64,000 bases of DNA, taken from the NCBI RefSeq assembly GCF_014656455.1, contig NZ_BNCL01000014.1, positions 36,274 to 100,273 on the forward strand, given 5' to 3'. A program made the translations under genes and the position numbers. Positions within the stretch are counted from its first letter, which is position 1, and each line of letters starts with the position of its first letter. Source of the stretch: Paracoccus aerius. GTDB lineage: Bacteria; Pseudomonadota; Alphaproteobacteria; Rhodobacterales; Rhodobacteraceae. Under the pieces are notes generated by a model, which ran no database searches, was not told the DNA's origin, and saw nothing but the letters and a program-made list of their open reading frames with translations. This document shows, in pieces, positions 1 through 9,283 of the stretch.

Positions 1-492
1 AGTTGGCAGGGCACGAACGGGGTTGTGTCCGCTCTTCCCGCGACGGTGCTTGTGCTGGTTGTCGTGGCCCTTGCCACATGGTTCATCCTGGAACGCACAC
101 TGCTTGGCCGGGCCATCTTCGCATCGGGCGGCAATCCAGGCATCGCCGAAAGGCTGGGCTTCAATCTGTTCCAGATCCGGCTCTTCGTCTTTGGCTGGGC
201 CGGATTGCTGGCGGGGATCGCGGGCATCGTGCATGTCGCCTCGAACCGGCTTGCCAATCCCTTCGACCTTGCCGGGATGGAGCTGGAGATCATCGCGGCA
301 GTCGTCCTTGGTGGCGCGCGCATCACGGGCGGATCGGGTACGGTCCTCGGCACGCTTCTGGGGGTGCTGCTGATCACGCTGGTCAGCAACGTGCTGGTCT
401 TCGTCGGTATCCCCAGCACCCTGCAGCGGGCAATCGTCGGCATCTTCATCCTGATCGCCGGAACCATCTTCGCGCTACGCCAGCGCGCCTGA
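1..492 (+). CDS. Sugar ABC transporter permease, 3' part only
   Basis: The window opens inside this gene: frame 1 is open from base 1 to the TGA at 490-492. A GTG at 25 exists but has no ribosome binding site, so I treat the gene as cut by the window edge. About 163 residues are visible, mostly hydrophobic helices. They include the glycine-rich VVLGGARITGGSGTVLGTL segment typical of the C-terminal half of ribose/galactose-type (RbsC, BPD_transp_2) inner-membrane permeases. The next gene is a sugar kinase 22 bases downstream, so this is probably the last transport gene of a carbohydrate operon. The family is fairly certain; the sugar is unknown. Confidence 0.85.
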   Translation, partial: SWQGTNGVVSALPATVLVLVVVALATWFILERTLLGRAIFASGGNPGIAERLGFNLFQIRLFVFGWAGLLAGIAGIVHVASNRLANPFDLAGMELEIIAAVVLGGARITGGSGTVLGTLLGVLLITLVSNVLVFVGIPSTLQRAIVGIFILIAGTIFALRQRA

Positions 493-514
493 CACATCCT
501 TGGGAGAGGACAGC

Positions 515-1459
515 ATGACCCACGACGTTTCCGTCATCGGTCTTTATATTCTTGACGTATTGGGCCGTCCTGTCGACGCGATCCCGCAAGGCGGCAATGT
601 CGACTTCATCGATGAAATCCGACTGACTGTTGCGGGTACTGCGGGTGGCACGGTGGTGGACCTAGCCAAGCTGGGCCTGAACTGCCTTGCCGTCGGCGCC
701 GTGGGCGACGATGAGAAGGCGGATTTTGTTCTCGCAACGCTGCAGCGGTTCGGCGTAGACACGGCACAGATGCAGCGGCTGGCGGGCGTGCCCACCTCGG
801 CCACGATCCTGAATGTCCGTCGCAACGGAGACCGGCCTGCGCTGCATCAACGCGGCGCGTCAGACCACTTTGATGTTCTGCCCGAGACGTTGGACACCGT
901 GCTTGCCCCCGCCATTATCCACTTGGGCGGCACCGGCTTGCTGGCAAAGCTGGACGGCGCCCCAAGCGCCCGGTTGCTGGCCGAGGCCAAGCGCCGGGGT
1001 CGCACGACCACCTTCGACCTGCTGGGTGCGAACGAAGGCACGATCGACCTGCTGTCACCGTTGTTTGCGCATATCGACTATTTCATGCCCTCCATAGACG
1101 AGGCGATGGTGATCTCGAAGACTGGCAGCGTTGAGGAAGCGGGGCGTTTCTTCCTGGATCGCGGGGTTCGGCAATGCGTCTTCACGCTAGGAGGAGACGG
1201 GGTCTGCTTCATGGATCGCAACGGCGAAACGGTCAGGCAGCCGGCATTTCAGATCGACGTCGTGGACACGACCGGTTGCGGGGATGCTTTCGATGCAGGG
1301 TTCATTACCGCACTGCATCACCGGATGGACCTGAAAACCGCGCTGAATTTCGCCCAGGCGGCCGCCGCGTTGGTGGCGACGGGCCTTGGCTCCGATGCGG
1401 GGATCCGCTCATTCCAGGACACGATTAATTTCATGAACACCGCCAAGGTCAAGGCCTAG
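515..1459 (+). CDS. PfkB-family carbohydrate kinase
   Basis: A 314-residue sugar kinase of the ribokinase/PfkB fold, expected to phosphorylate a sugar or sugar derivative with ATP in the cytoplasm. The C-terminal PfkB signature DTTGCGDAFDAGF is intact at about residues 250-262; its Asp is the catalytic base and the GCGD loop is the anion hole. The N-terminal half has the usual GGTVVDLAKLG region. I chose the ATG at 515, which follows GGGAGAGGA at 502-510; a TTG at 500 lies upstream of that site and is unlikely. It sits 22 bases after the permease and converges with the SorC regulator. It probably makes the phosphorylated substrate for the aldolase at 2596. Confidence 0.88.
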   Translation: MTHDVSVIGLYILDVLGRPVDAIPQGGNVDFIDEIRLTVAGTAGGTVVDLAKLGLNCLAVGAVGDDEKADFVLATLQRFGVDTAQMQRLAGVPTSATILNVRRNGDRPALHQRGASDHFDVLPETLDTVLAPAIIHLGGTGLLAKLDGAPSARLLAEAKRRGRTTTFDLLGANEGTIDLLSPLFAHIDYFMPSIDEAMVISKTGSVEEAGRFFLDRGVRQCVFTLGGDGVCFMDRNGETVRQPAFQIDVVDTTGCGDAFDAGFITALHHRMDLKTALNFAQAAAALVATGLGSDAGIRSFQDTINFMNTAKVKA

Positions 1460-1468
1460 CGGACGGGA

Positions 1469-2509
1469 TCAATCCAGCAGCGCCGTCGCCGTGTCCATGT
1501 CGGTGACCAGATGGGTCGCATAGCCGCCCTTCAGTGCGGCGCGCAAAGCAGCGACCTTGGTCGGGCCGCCCGCAACGCAAAGGCGGCGCGGAATGGCGCG
1601 AAGTTCGTCCAGTTCGATTCCCATCATCTGCCAGTCCAGATCGCGCCGAACCTGTTCCCCCTCGGCGTTCAGGAAGCGGCAGATCAGGACAGCCTCGGCG
1701 CCGTCGTCGACATAGGCATCAATTTCCGCCTGGCTGGCGATGTTCGCAACCCGCATGGTGCTTTCCGGACCGAGGCCGCCGAGCCCGAAGACGATCGTCT
1801 GCGCATTGCGGATCAGGTCGAACTGGTGTTGCAGCGCCGGTTCGCGCTTCAGCGCCGCGCAGAGTGCGGCAGAGGAAAGAACCGCAGGCGCATGCAGGTT
1901 CATGCTGACCGCACCAAGGTTGCGCGCCATGATCGCGCTGCACAATTCAGCCGAAAATTCGGGCTTGCCCATAGCGGCGCCGGTGACCTGAACCACTGTA
2001 ACGTCGTCCACCCGATGCGTGATGGCGTCGGCTACCGCCAGAACGGTCTTGCCCCAGGATACGCACAGCGTTTCGCCGGGGTTCACCAAGCGCTCAAGCT
2101 GGCGTGCGCCAGCCGCGCCCAGTGCCGTCAGGTGTTGCGTCGCGTCGGCATTCGGCGGCAGTGGCACAACCAGAGCCTCGGCCAAACCAAACTTCGTGGC
2201 GAGAGCGCGCGACAGGCTGGATCTGGCGACCACACCCGCATCCATCGTGATCAGCACCGCACCGCGTTCACGCGCTTCTTGCAGGTAGTTCACAACGCTC
2301 GCCCGCGAAACGCCAAGCATCGCGGCGATCTCGCTCTGGTTCAGCCGGTCCTCGTAATACAGCCAGGCGGCCCAAACCACGATGTCGTCAAACTCAGCCG
2401 GTACCTCGGCGCGACTCTTCTGGGGCTGAGCAGTTGATGGCATGGGTATCGGCCTCGCTGATAATGCTCTGCGTGATGTCGTGCTCATTGTCATGGACAG
2501 AAGTGACAT
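1469..2509 (-). CDS. SorC-family sugar-binding transcriptional regulator
   Basis: 346 residues. An N-terminal helix-turn-helix at about residues 55-80 (SEIAAMLGVSRASVVNYLQE) is followed by the SorC/DeoR-type sugar-phosphate binding domain, recognisable from VSWGKTV, VVQVTGAAMGKPE and CVAGGPTKV. Such proteins bind a phosphorylated sugar and change operator affinity. The gene is transcribed away from the aldolase/dehydrogenase gene at 2596, and the 86-base intergenic region holds a perfect inverted repeat at 2539-2560, a likely operator. The first 25 residues are poorly conserved in character and several in-frame ATGs exist, so the exact start is uncertain. Confidence 0.88.
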   Translation of the reverse strand: MSLLSMTMSTTSRRALSARPIPMPSTAQPQKSRAEVPAEFDDIVVWAAWLYYEDRLNQSEIAAMLGVSRASVVNYLQEARERGAVLITMDAGVVARSSLSRALATKFGLAEALVVPLPPNADATQHLTALGAAGARQLERLVNPGETLCVSWGKTVLAVADAITHRVDDVTVVQVTGAAMGKPEFSAELCSAIMARNLGAVSMNLHAPAVLSSAALCAALKREPALQHQFDLIRNAQTIVFGLGGLGPESTMRVANIASQAEIDAYVDDGAEAVLICRFLNAEGEQVRRDLDWQMMGIELDELRAIPRRLCVAGGPTKVAALRAALKGGYATHLVTDMDTATALLD

Positions 2510-2538
2510 CCAAGTCTCGCGAACAAGACCGATTGACT

Positions 2539-2560
2539 AATGACACATGTGCGTGTCATT
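2539..2560. promoter_or_regulatory. Perfect inverted repeat, probable operator of the SorC regulator
   Basis: AATGACAC-N6-GTGTCATT, 8-bp arms without a mismatch, centred between the divergent SorC gene (start 2509) and the aldolase/dehydrogenase gene (start 2596). Its position 36 bases before the latter start fits control of that promoter. The link to this regulator is inference from position. Confidence 0.55.
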
Positions 2561-2595
2561 TGACAACAACTTGAAGTTCCGGGAGGAGAGATCGG

Positions 2596-4644
2596 ATGCA
2601 ATCCCTTTGGTCAGACGCCGAGTACGAACGCACTGTAGAGGCGTATGTAGACGCGGGGGTAAACCGGGACGTTGCAATCCGTACCTGGACCACGCGCTTG
2701 CTGGGCCGGGTGCCGCAACTGGTGCTGCATGGGGGCGGCAATACCTCGGTCAAGACTACGCTGAATGACCATGACGGCACGTCGGTCGAGGTTCTGTGCG
2801 TCAAGGGATCCGGCTGGGATATGGGCCAGATCGAACCCGCTGGCCTGCCCGCCCTGCGCCTCGAGCCTCTGAGGGCCATGGTGAACTATGAAACCCTGTC
2901 CGATGATGACATGGTCATGCTCCAGCGCCGTCTGCTCCTCGACCCGGCCTCACCCAATCCCTCGGTCGAGGCAATCCTGCACGCCATCCTCCCCTTCCGC
3001 CATGTCGATCACACGCATGCGAACGCCGTGGTGGCGCTGACCAATCAGCCGCGCGGCGAGACTATCGTCCGCGAGTTGTTCCCGGAGTTCATCATCGTTC
3101 CCTATGTCATGCCGGGCTTCGATCTGTCGAAGGCGTGCCTGCGCGCCTATCAGGCGCGGCCCGATGCGCCGGGCATGATCCTGCTGAAGCACGGCATCTT
3201 TACTTGGTCGGACGATCCACGCACCTCCTACGAGGCGATGATCGAGGCCATCACCCGCGCCGAAAACCGCATCGCGCAGGGAAACCCGAAGCCGTTCGGC
3301 ACGGCGACACCGCCGGATGGTCTTGCCACCGCAGCGCAGGTCGCGCCGATACTTCGCGGCGCCATCGCCCGGCCCGGCCGGGATGAAGGCAAGCCGCAGC
3401 GCCTTGTCCTCGAACACCGCACCGGCGGTGACATCCTCGATTTCTGCGCCGCACCCAATGTCGAAGACCTGGTCCGGCGCGGCAATGCGACGCCCGAGCA
3501 TGTAATCCATATCAAGCGCTGTGGAGTGGCGCTGCCGGTGCCGAAGGCCGGCGATCTGGACGGCTGGGCCGCACTGGTGCGCGACAAGGTTTCCGCCTAC
3601 GTCGCCGACTACGAGGCTTATTTCCAACGTAACAACGAACGCGTCGGTGGCGGCAAGACCATGCTGGACCCGATGCCACGCGTTTTCTACGTCGAAGGAG
3701 TTGGCGTCTTTGCGGCAGGACCTACTCGCAAGGCTTCGCTGGTCGCTGCGGATGTTGCAGAGGCGACGATCGAGGTCATTCGGGGCGCCGAAGGCATCGA
3801 CCGCTTCGAAGCGCTGTCGGAGGAAGACCTGTTTGATATCGAATACTGGTCGCTGGAGCAGGCCAAGCTGAAGAAGGCCGCCGAAAAGCCGCTGACCCGG
3901 CAGGTCGCGGTCGTCACAGGCGGGGCAGGGGGTCTCGGGCTGGCGATTGCGCAAGCCCTGCATGCCGACGGTGCCGAGGTGGCGCTGATCGACATTGACG
4001 GTGATGCTGCCGTGGATCAGGCCAGCCGGCTCGGCGGCATTGGCATCGGCTGCGACCTCACAGATGCGGTGGCGGTGGACCGCGCGCTTGACCAAGTCGC
4101 GGCGACATTCGGTGGCATCGACATCCTGGTTTCGAACGCGGGTGCGGCATGGCAGGGGGCGCTGTTGGAGGTCTCGGAGAAGGACTTCCGCGCGGCATTC
4201 GAGTTGAACTTCTGGGCGCACCATCATGTCGCCCGCGCGGCGGTGCGGGTGATGAAGGCTCAGGGAACTGGTGGCGCGCTGCTGTTCAATGTTTCAAAGC
4301 AGGCAGTAAACCCTGGCCCGGACTTCGGCCCCTATGGCACGTCGAAGGCGGCATTGATGGCCCTGATGCGGCAATATGCTGTGGAGCATGCAGCGGACAG
4401 CATCACCTCGAACGCCGTCAACCCCGACCGGATCCGCACTGGGTTGATGACAGACCAAATGGTCGAGGAACGCGCCCGCGCCCGTGGCGTCTCGCCTGAA
4501 GTCTATATGCGCGGCAATCTGCTGCATCGTGAGGTCACCGCCGACGATGTGGCGCAGGCGGCGCTGGCGCTGATCAAGTCTCGCGCATCGACCGGTGCGG
4601 TTCTGACCGTCGACGGTGGCAACACTGCCGCAATGCTGCGATAA
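2596..4644 (+). CDS. Bifunctional class II aldolase / short-chain dehydrogenase
   Basis: A 682-residue fusion. Residues about 20-420 are a class II aldolase/adducin domain with the HGGGNTSVK phosphate-binding loop and the zinc-ligand pair in VDHTHANAV. Residues about 435-682 are a short-chain dehydrogenase with the TGGAGGLGLA nucleotide loop and the YGTSK active site. The architecture matches RhaD-like enzymes that split a ketose 1-phosphate into glycerone phosphate and a hydroxyaldehyde and then oxidise or reduce the product. A strong GGGAGGAGAG site precedes the ATG. With the PfkB kinase and sugar permease it outlines uptake, phosphorylation and cleavage of one sugar, perhaps a deoxyhexose; the substrate cannot be read from sequence. 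Confidence 0.9.
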   Translation: MQSLWSDAEYERTVEAYVDAGVNRDVAIRTWTTRLLGRVPQLVLHGGGNTSVKTTLNDHDGTSVEVLCVKGSGWDMGQIEPAGLPALRLEPLRAMVNYETLSDDDMVMLQRRLLLDPASPNPSVEAILHAILPFRHVDHTHANAVVALTNQPRGETIVRELFPEFIIVPYVMPGFDLSKACLRAYQARPDAPGMILLKHGIFTWSDDPRTSYEAMIEAITRAENRIAQGNPKPFGTATPPDGLATAAQVAPILRGAIARPGRDEGKPQRLVLEHRTGGDILDFCAAPNVEDLVRRGNATPEHVIHIKRCGVALPVPKAGDLDGWAALVRDKVSAYVADYEAYFQRNNERVGGGKTMLDPMPRVFYVEGVGVFAAGPTRKASLVAADVAEATIEVIRGAEGIDRFEALSEEDLFDIEYWSLEQAKLKKAAEKPLTRQVAVVTGGAGGLGLAIAQALHADGAEVALIDIDGDAAVDQASRLGGIGIGCDLTDAVAVDRALDQVAATFGGIDILVSNAGAAWQGALLEVSEKDFRAAFELNFWAHHHVARAAVRVMKAQGTGGALLFNVSKQAVNPGPDFGPYGTSKAALMALMRQYAVEHAADSITSNAVNPDRIRTGLMTDQMVEERARARGVSPEVYMRGNLLHREVTADDVAQAALALIKSRASTGAVLTVDGGNTAAMLR

Positions 4645-4704
4645 GGCGGGTGTTGCTAGGCTCCAGATGGGGTATTCGGAACATTGCAGGTTCTTCTCTG
4701 GTCA

Positions 4705-4721
4705 TTCCATAAAACCCGTTA
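4705..4721. repeat. Dispersed motif TTCCATAAAACCCGTTA, copy 1
   Basis: This 17-mer resembles TTCCATAACACCCGTTA at 28035-28051 and TTTCATAACGCCCGTTA at 42131-42147. All three copies are noncoding. Its TAA...TTA ends give partial dyad symmetry. The rest of 4645-4909, between the aldolase gene and the convergent gamma-glutamyltransferase homologue, shows no gene to me. Confidence 0.35.
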
Positions 4722-4909
4722 AGTTCACGGATGCAGATGGCGGCTGCAAGATTGACTGGATATTCAGGGATAGGAACTGACGGAAGGTTCGAGCTCGAAG
4801 CAACCTATCAAGAGCCTGCCGCCTTCGCGCATAGTGCGTATCTCTGCACATCCAGCCAAAAGCGCCGCTGCCATATCGGGCAGGGCAGCCTCTGGCAAAA
4901 AACGTTGCC

Positions 4910-6499
4910 TCAATACCCCAAGGCGCAACCGTCTTTGCGCTGGTCCGAGCCGCCCGTAAGCAGCCCCGACGACAGGTCGCGACGGATGGCTTGGGCACCA
5001 CCGATGCCGACTGGCACGCGGGCAACCTGGTGACCACGCGCTGCCAGATCCCGCGCAGCGGCCTCGGGGACGCCATCCTCGATCTGCAGCACCCCAAGCG
5101 CGATGTCGGCAAAGCTGCGCGGCGTATCGATGGCCTGTTGCACATCCATGCCGTAGTCGACGATGTTGCTGACCACATGCCCGTGCCCTGCCGCTTGATA
5201 GGCGCCTCCCATTACGCCGAAGGGCATGGTGTATTGCCCCGGCAGTTCCAGGAAGCCAGGGATCAGGGTGTGCAGGGGACGCTTGCCACCGCGCAATTCG
5301 TTCAGATGGCCCGGCAGCAGCGAGAAGCCGGCACCCCGGTTCTGAAGGCTGATGCCGAAGCGCCGCGACGCCAAGCCTGATCCGAAGGGATAAAAGATCG
5401 AGTAAATCAACGAGACCGCCAGCCCTTTTTCGTCACTGACGCAGATATAGACGGTATCGCGGTGCAGTGCTTCGATCCTTGCCTCGATCCAAGTGCAGGC
5501 GTGTTTCATGTCGATCTCGTCGGCCAGACGATCGACGCTGGCGTCCGACAACATCGTGTTCAGGTCGATCTCGTCGCCATCGGGATCGCCGACAAAGCGG
5601 TTGCGCGCGGCATAGGCAAGGCGCGTCGCTTCGGCATGCAGGTGGATCCGGTCGGGGCCGACCGGGTCCAGCCTGGCCAGATCGAAGCGCGACAGGATCT
5701 TGGTCAGCAGCAGGGCAGTGGCGCCCTGCCCATTGGGCGGCAGTTCGATCAGATCATGGTCTCGATAACGGGTGCGCAGCGGATCGATGAATGTGGCCTC
5801 CGTCCGTGCAAAATCCTCCATTGTATGCAGGCCACCCGCCTTGCGCAGGGTGTCGACGATGTCCTGGGCGATGGCGCCCTGGTAGAAGGCATCCGCCCCC
5901 TCCGCCGCGATAAGGCGCAGCGCCTCCGCCTGCCCGGCAGAGGAAAAGACGTCCCCAGGACGATAATTCTGGCCGCCCCTTAGGAAATGGCGACGTCCTT
6001 CGCCCCAAAGGCGATGGCCGAAGCGCCCCCAGTCAAGGGCAGAGCGATGGCAGACCGGAACGCCGTTTTCGGCCGCTGCGATCGCCGGCGCCAGAACCGT
6101 TGCCAGATCGCGCGTGCCGAAGTGCCGCAGCAGCCGCTCGAAGGCGTCGACCGCGCCAGGAACCGCCACCGAATGGGCAGACTCCAGCGGAACGGCTTCA
6201 TATCCTTGACCACGCAGCATCTCGGCATGTAGTGCAGCCGGCGCACGGCCTGATCCGTTCAGCCCGTGAATGCGACCGCTGCCCGGCTCGCGCACCATTG
6301 CGAACACGTCGCCGCCAAGGCCGGTCATCGCCGGCTCACAAAAGCCCAGCACCACCGCCCCGGCGACCGCAGCATCGACGGCATTGCCACCCTCGCGGAT
6401 GATCGTCAACGCCGCCTGCGCCGCCAGCGGATGAGAGGTTGCGCACATGGCGTTCATGGCAAAAGCAGCCGAACGGCCGGTGCCCTGGTAGAAGCCCAT
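4910..6499 (-). CDS. Gamma-glutamyltransferase family protein
   Basis: 529 residues with the Ntn-hydrolase layout of gamma-glutamyltranspeptidases: an N-terminal substrate-binding half starting ATSHPLAAQAAL and GGNAVDAAVA, then the autocleavage region RDTVYICVSDEKGLAVSL, where the Thr of RDT would become the N-terminal nucleophile of the small subunit, then LQNRGAGFSL. I see no clear signal peptide, so it may be cytoplasmic. The ATG at 6499 is preferred over the TTG codon just before it. It is the distal gene of the importer operon (6713-13648), which suggests it cleaves gamma-glutamyl or related amides of the imported compound. Members of this family vary in substrate, so the reaction is not proven. 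Confidence 0.88.
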   Translation of the reverse strand: MGFYQGTGRSAAFAMNAMCATSHPLAAQAALTIIREGGNAVDAAVAGAVVLGFCEPAMTGLGGDVFAMVREPGSGRIHGLNGSGRAPAALHAEMLRGQGYEAVPLESAHSVAVPGAVDAFERLLRHFGTRDLATVLAPAIAAAENGVPVCHRSALDWGRFGHRLWGEGRRHFLRGGQNYRPGDVFSSAGQAEALRLIAAEGADAFYQGAIAQDIVDTLRKAGGLHTMEDFARTEATFIDPLRTRYRDHDLIELPPNGQGATALLLTKILSRFDLARLDPVGPDRIHLHAEATRLAYAARNRFVGDPDGDEIDLNTMLSDASVDRLADEIDMKHACTWIEARIEALHRDTVYICVSDEKGLAVSLIYSIFYPFGSGLASRRFGISLQNRGAGFSLLPGHLNELRGGKRPLHTLIPGFLELPGQYTMPFGVMGGAYQAAGHGHVVSNIVDYGMDVQQAIDTPRSFADIALGVLQIEDGVPEAAARDLAARGHQVARVPVGIGGAQAIRRDLSSGLLTGGSDQRKDGCALGY

Positions 6500-6712
6500 C
6501 AAAACTCTCGCTTCATTATTGCCGGATTACCAAACCCGTTCTGGTGATTTCGTGGGAGGCAAGGCTAGGGCCAAAGCGTCATCTGGCTGTCCAGCCTGTC
6601 ATTGCCTGGTTTTACAACGTCCTTCATGGGGCAGGCATCCATCGCCCTGGATGTCGCGATTGCTGCAGCCGGCCGTCCATGAGCCTGATCGAAATTTGGG
6701 TAAGGCCCGCAT

Positions 6713-8389
6713 CTACCCCGTCTGATCGATGCGAGAGGCATCCAGGGGATAGGTAGACAGCCGGGCGGTACGGCTCGCAATGATCCCATCGAGCCAACCC
6801 ACTGCCATATCTGGAACCGAAGCCAGCAGCTTGTCGGTATAAGGCTCATGCGGTAGTGAAAAGACCACCTCTTTCGCACCCCGATCGACAATCCGGCCAT
6901 GCTGCATCACTACGACCTGATCGGCAATTGCACGCACGACTTCGATGTCATGCGTGATGAAAAGATATGAAACACCGAGCCGTTTCTGGAGGCTGATCAG
7001 CATTCGCAGCACCTCGGCCTGAACCACCTTGTCAAGAGCCGAGGTAATCTCGTCACAGACGATCAGCTCCGGCTCCGCCGCCAAGGCGCGGGCAATGGCA
7101 ACCCGCTGCTTCTGGCCACCCGACAGCTGACCCGGCATGCGGTCGGCATGGGCCTCGTTCAACTCCACCATCTTCAGCAGCTCGATCAGCCGTTTCTCGC
7201 GGGCAGACCCACGAAGGCCGTGATAAAGACTTAGCGGGCGTCCGACGATCTTGCGCACGGTCTGACGCGGGTTCAGTGCAGTATCGGCGGACTGGTAGAT
7301 GATTTGGATGCGGCGCAGCAGGTCGACCTTGCGATGGCGCAGCTTCTCGGGCAGCGGCGTGCCATCAAAGACAACCTTGCCCTTCGAGGGTTCTTTCAGC
7401 CCGGTAATCACCCTGCCCAGAGTAGATTTTCCTGAACCTGATTCCCCGACAAGTGCCACAGTCTCGCCGCGACCTACCGCGAGATTGATATCCTTCAGCA
7501 CATCGAAATTGCCGTAACGGGCGGAAAGCCCTTCGATCGACAACAACGGCCTGACGCCTGTCTCATACCTGCCAGAGGCACTGACCGGCATCTCATGCAC
7601 TGCCCAAAGGCTTTGCGTATAGGCATGCTGCGGGCTGTCCATGATCGCGGCGATGGACGCTTCTTCGACCACTTCCCCATAACGCAGTACGGCAACACGA
7701 TGCGCAATTTGCGCCACTACTGCAAGATCATGGGTAATGTAGATGGCGGCTACGCCAAATTCCTCGATGACCTTGCGGATCGAAATCAGGACCTCAACCT
7801 GGGTGGTGACATCTAGAGCAGTTGTTGGCTCATCGAACACGATCAGCGCCGGATTGCAGATCATCGCCATCGCGACCATTGCGCGTTGCAATTGTCCACC
7901 CGAGACCTGATGCGGATAGCGTGCGCCAAAGTTCTGTGGGTCTGGTAATTGTAGGGCAGTGAAAAGGTCTATGGCGCGCCTTTCTGCCGCCTCACGGGAG
8001 AGGCCACCGCGATCCACTGCTACCATGGTGATCTGGTCCATCAGCCGGTGAGCCGGATTGAAGGCCGCCTGTGCGCTCTGAGCGACATAGGCGACCTGCG
8101 TGCCGCGCATCTTTCGGCGTTCCTCCTCCGGGATGGACAACAACTCAGTTCCAATAAGGCGAACCGAACCGCCATTCGTCCGGGCGCCGGGACGGAGATA
8201 ACCAAGTGCCGCAAGGCCGACTGTTGATTTTCCCGCACCAGATTCGCCAACCAGCCCCAACACCTCACCTCGGCGGATGCTGAGGCTGATACCCCGCACA
8301 ATCTGGGTCCAGCCTTCGTTAGATTTTGCCTCGATCTTGAGGTCGGTAATTTCTACCACCGGAATGGAGGCGTTCTGGATGCGGGTCAC
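6713..8389 (-). CDS. Peptide-type ABC transporter ATPase, two fused nucleotide-binding domains
   Basis: 558 residues combining DppD- and DppF-like ATPases in one chain. The first domain has Walker A GESGAGKST near residue 50, signature VSGGQLQRA and Walker B LIVFDEPTTALD. The second has GESGSGKST near residue 320, signature LSGGQKQRVAIARAL and Walker B LIVCDEITSALD. It energises the permease pair encoded upstream. The start is a GTG at 8389, 10 bases after GAGGAGG, which itself lies at the end of the preceding permease gene. An untranslated gap of about 210 bases separates it from the gamma-glutamyltransferase homologue; I recognise nothing in that gap. Confidence 0.93.
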   Translation of the reverse strand: MTRIQNASIPVVEITDLKIEAKSNEGWTQIVRGISLSIRRGEVLGLVGESGAGKSTVGLAALGYLRPGARTNGGSVRLIGTELLSIPEEERRKMRGTQVAYVAQSAQAAFNPAHRLMDQITMVAVDRGGLSREAAERRAIDLFTALQLPDPQNFGARYPHQVSGGQLQRAMVAMAMICNPALIVFDEPTTALDVTTQVEVLISIRKVIEEFGVAAIYITHDLAVVAQIAHRVAVLRYGEVVEEASIAAIMDSPQHAYTQSLWAVHEMPVSASGRYETGVRPLLSIEGLSARYGNFDVLKDINLAVGRGETVALVGESGSGKSTLGRVITGLKEPSKGKVVFDGTPLPEKLRHRKVDLLRRIQIIYQSADTALNPRQTVRKIVGRPLSLYHGLRGSAREKRLIELLKMVELNEAHADRMPGQLSGGQKQRVAIARALAAEPELIVCDEITSALDKVVQAEVLRMLISLQKRLGVSYLFITHDIEVVRAIADQVVVMQHGRIVDRGAKEVVFSLPHEPYTDKLLASVPDMAVGWLDGIIASRTARLSTYPLDASRIDQTG

Positions 8390-8394
8390 GGGTG

Positions 8395-9273
8395 TCAGCC
8401 CTCCTCATTCAGGCCGCTCACGCGATTCAGCAGCCAATCAACGACAAAATTCACCGCGATCGCGAGGAAGGCGATAGCTACAGCGGGGATCAACGGCGTG
8501 ATATCTCCCATATTGATCAGTGCCGCATTGTCTCGAACCATCGACCCCCATTCCGCCATTGGCGGTTGGATGCCGACACCCAGGAACGAAAGCGCTGCGA
8601 TTGAGAGAAAGATGAAACAAAATCGCATGCCCAACTCGGATAAGAGCAGGGGCAGGATATTCGGAAAGACCTCGTTCACCGAAATCCAGAGCAGATTTTC
8701 CCCGCGCCCCTTTGCAGCCTCGACAAAATCGAGGCTGGTGACGTTCAGGGCTGCAGCGCGCGAAATGCGAAAGAAGCGCGTCGAGGTCAGAACCGCGATG
8801 ATCATGATCAGATTGGGAATGGACGAGCCGAAGATCGACAGGATCATCAAGATGAAGATGAGGTCGGGAACCGACATAAGCGCATCGACAAAGCGGGAAA
8901 TGATCTGATCGATGATGCCGCCGACCAGTGCGGAGAAGACCCCCAGCAGACAGCCGATCCCAAAAGACAAGATAGTTGTCACCAACGCGATCGAAATCGA
9001 GTTGCGTGCGCCGAAAATCAGCCGTGACAGAAAATCCCTGCCCAGTTGGTCGGTGCCAAGAAGGTGCTGGGAGCTCCAGGCATCGAAGGGAATGCGGGAG
9101 ACCACCTCGGCTTCGCCATAGGGTGCGATCCAGGGAGCGAAGATCGCGACGAAGGCATAAAGCGCCACGAACACCATGCCTAGTCTTGCCGTGAAAGGGG
9201 CTGAGCAAATCAGCCGATAAGTGCGCGCCAATGGGCCGGAGGGCGCAGGACGGGTGTCGATGCTTTGTTCCAT
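8395..9273 (-). CDS. Peptide-type ABC transporter permease, DppC-like
   Basis: 292 residues with an N-terminal cytoplasmic stretch, a first helix at about 30-50, the periplasmic HLLGTDQLGRDFLSRLIFGA region typical of DppC/OppC, and five further membrane helices. The cytoplasmic coupling loop is EAAKGRGENLLW. I chose the ATG at 9273, 10 bases after the stop of the DppB-like gene, rather than an upstream in-frame start that would overlap that gene by about 50 bases. It forms the membrane channel together with the 9284-10249 product. Confidence 0.92.
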   Translation of the reverse strand: MEQSIDTRPAPSGPLARTYRLICSAPFTARLGMVFVALYAFVAIFAPWIAPYGEAEVVSRIPFDAWSSQHLLGTDQLGRDFLSRLIFGARNSISIALVTTILSFGIGCLLGVFSALVGGIIDQIISRFVDALMSVPDLIFILMILSIFGSSIPNLIMIIAVLTSTRFFRISRAAALNVTSLDFVEAAKGRGENLLWISVNEVFPNILPLLLSELGMRFCFIFLSIAALSFLGVGIQPPMAEWGSMVRDNAALINMGDITPLIPAVAIAFLAIAVNFVVDWLLNRVSGLNEEG

Positions 9274-9283
9274 GGGTTCCGTC

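Noticed and set aside
2950..4227. Long open frame (425 codons) on the minus strand opposite the aldolase fusion
   Set aside because: It is a high-G+C shadow frame with no recognisable domain, overlapped fully by a well-supported gene. The same holds for long opposite frames at 29406-30722, 52047-53342, 56604-57617 and 60788-61951.
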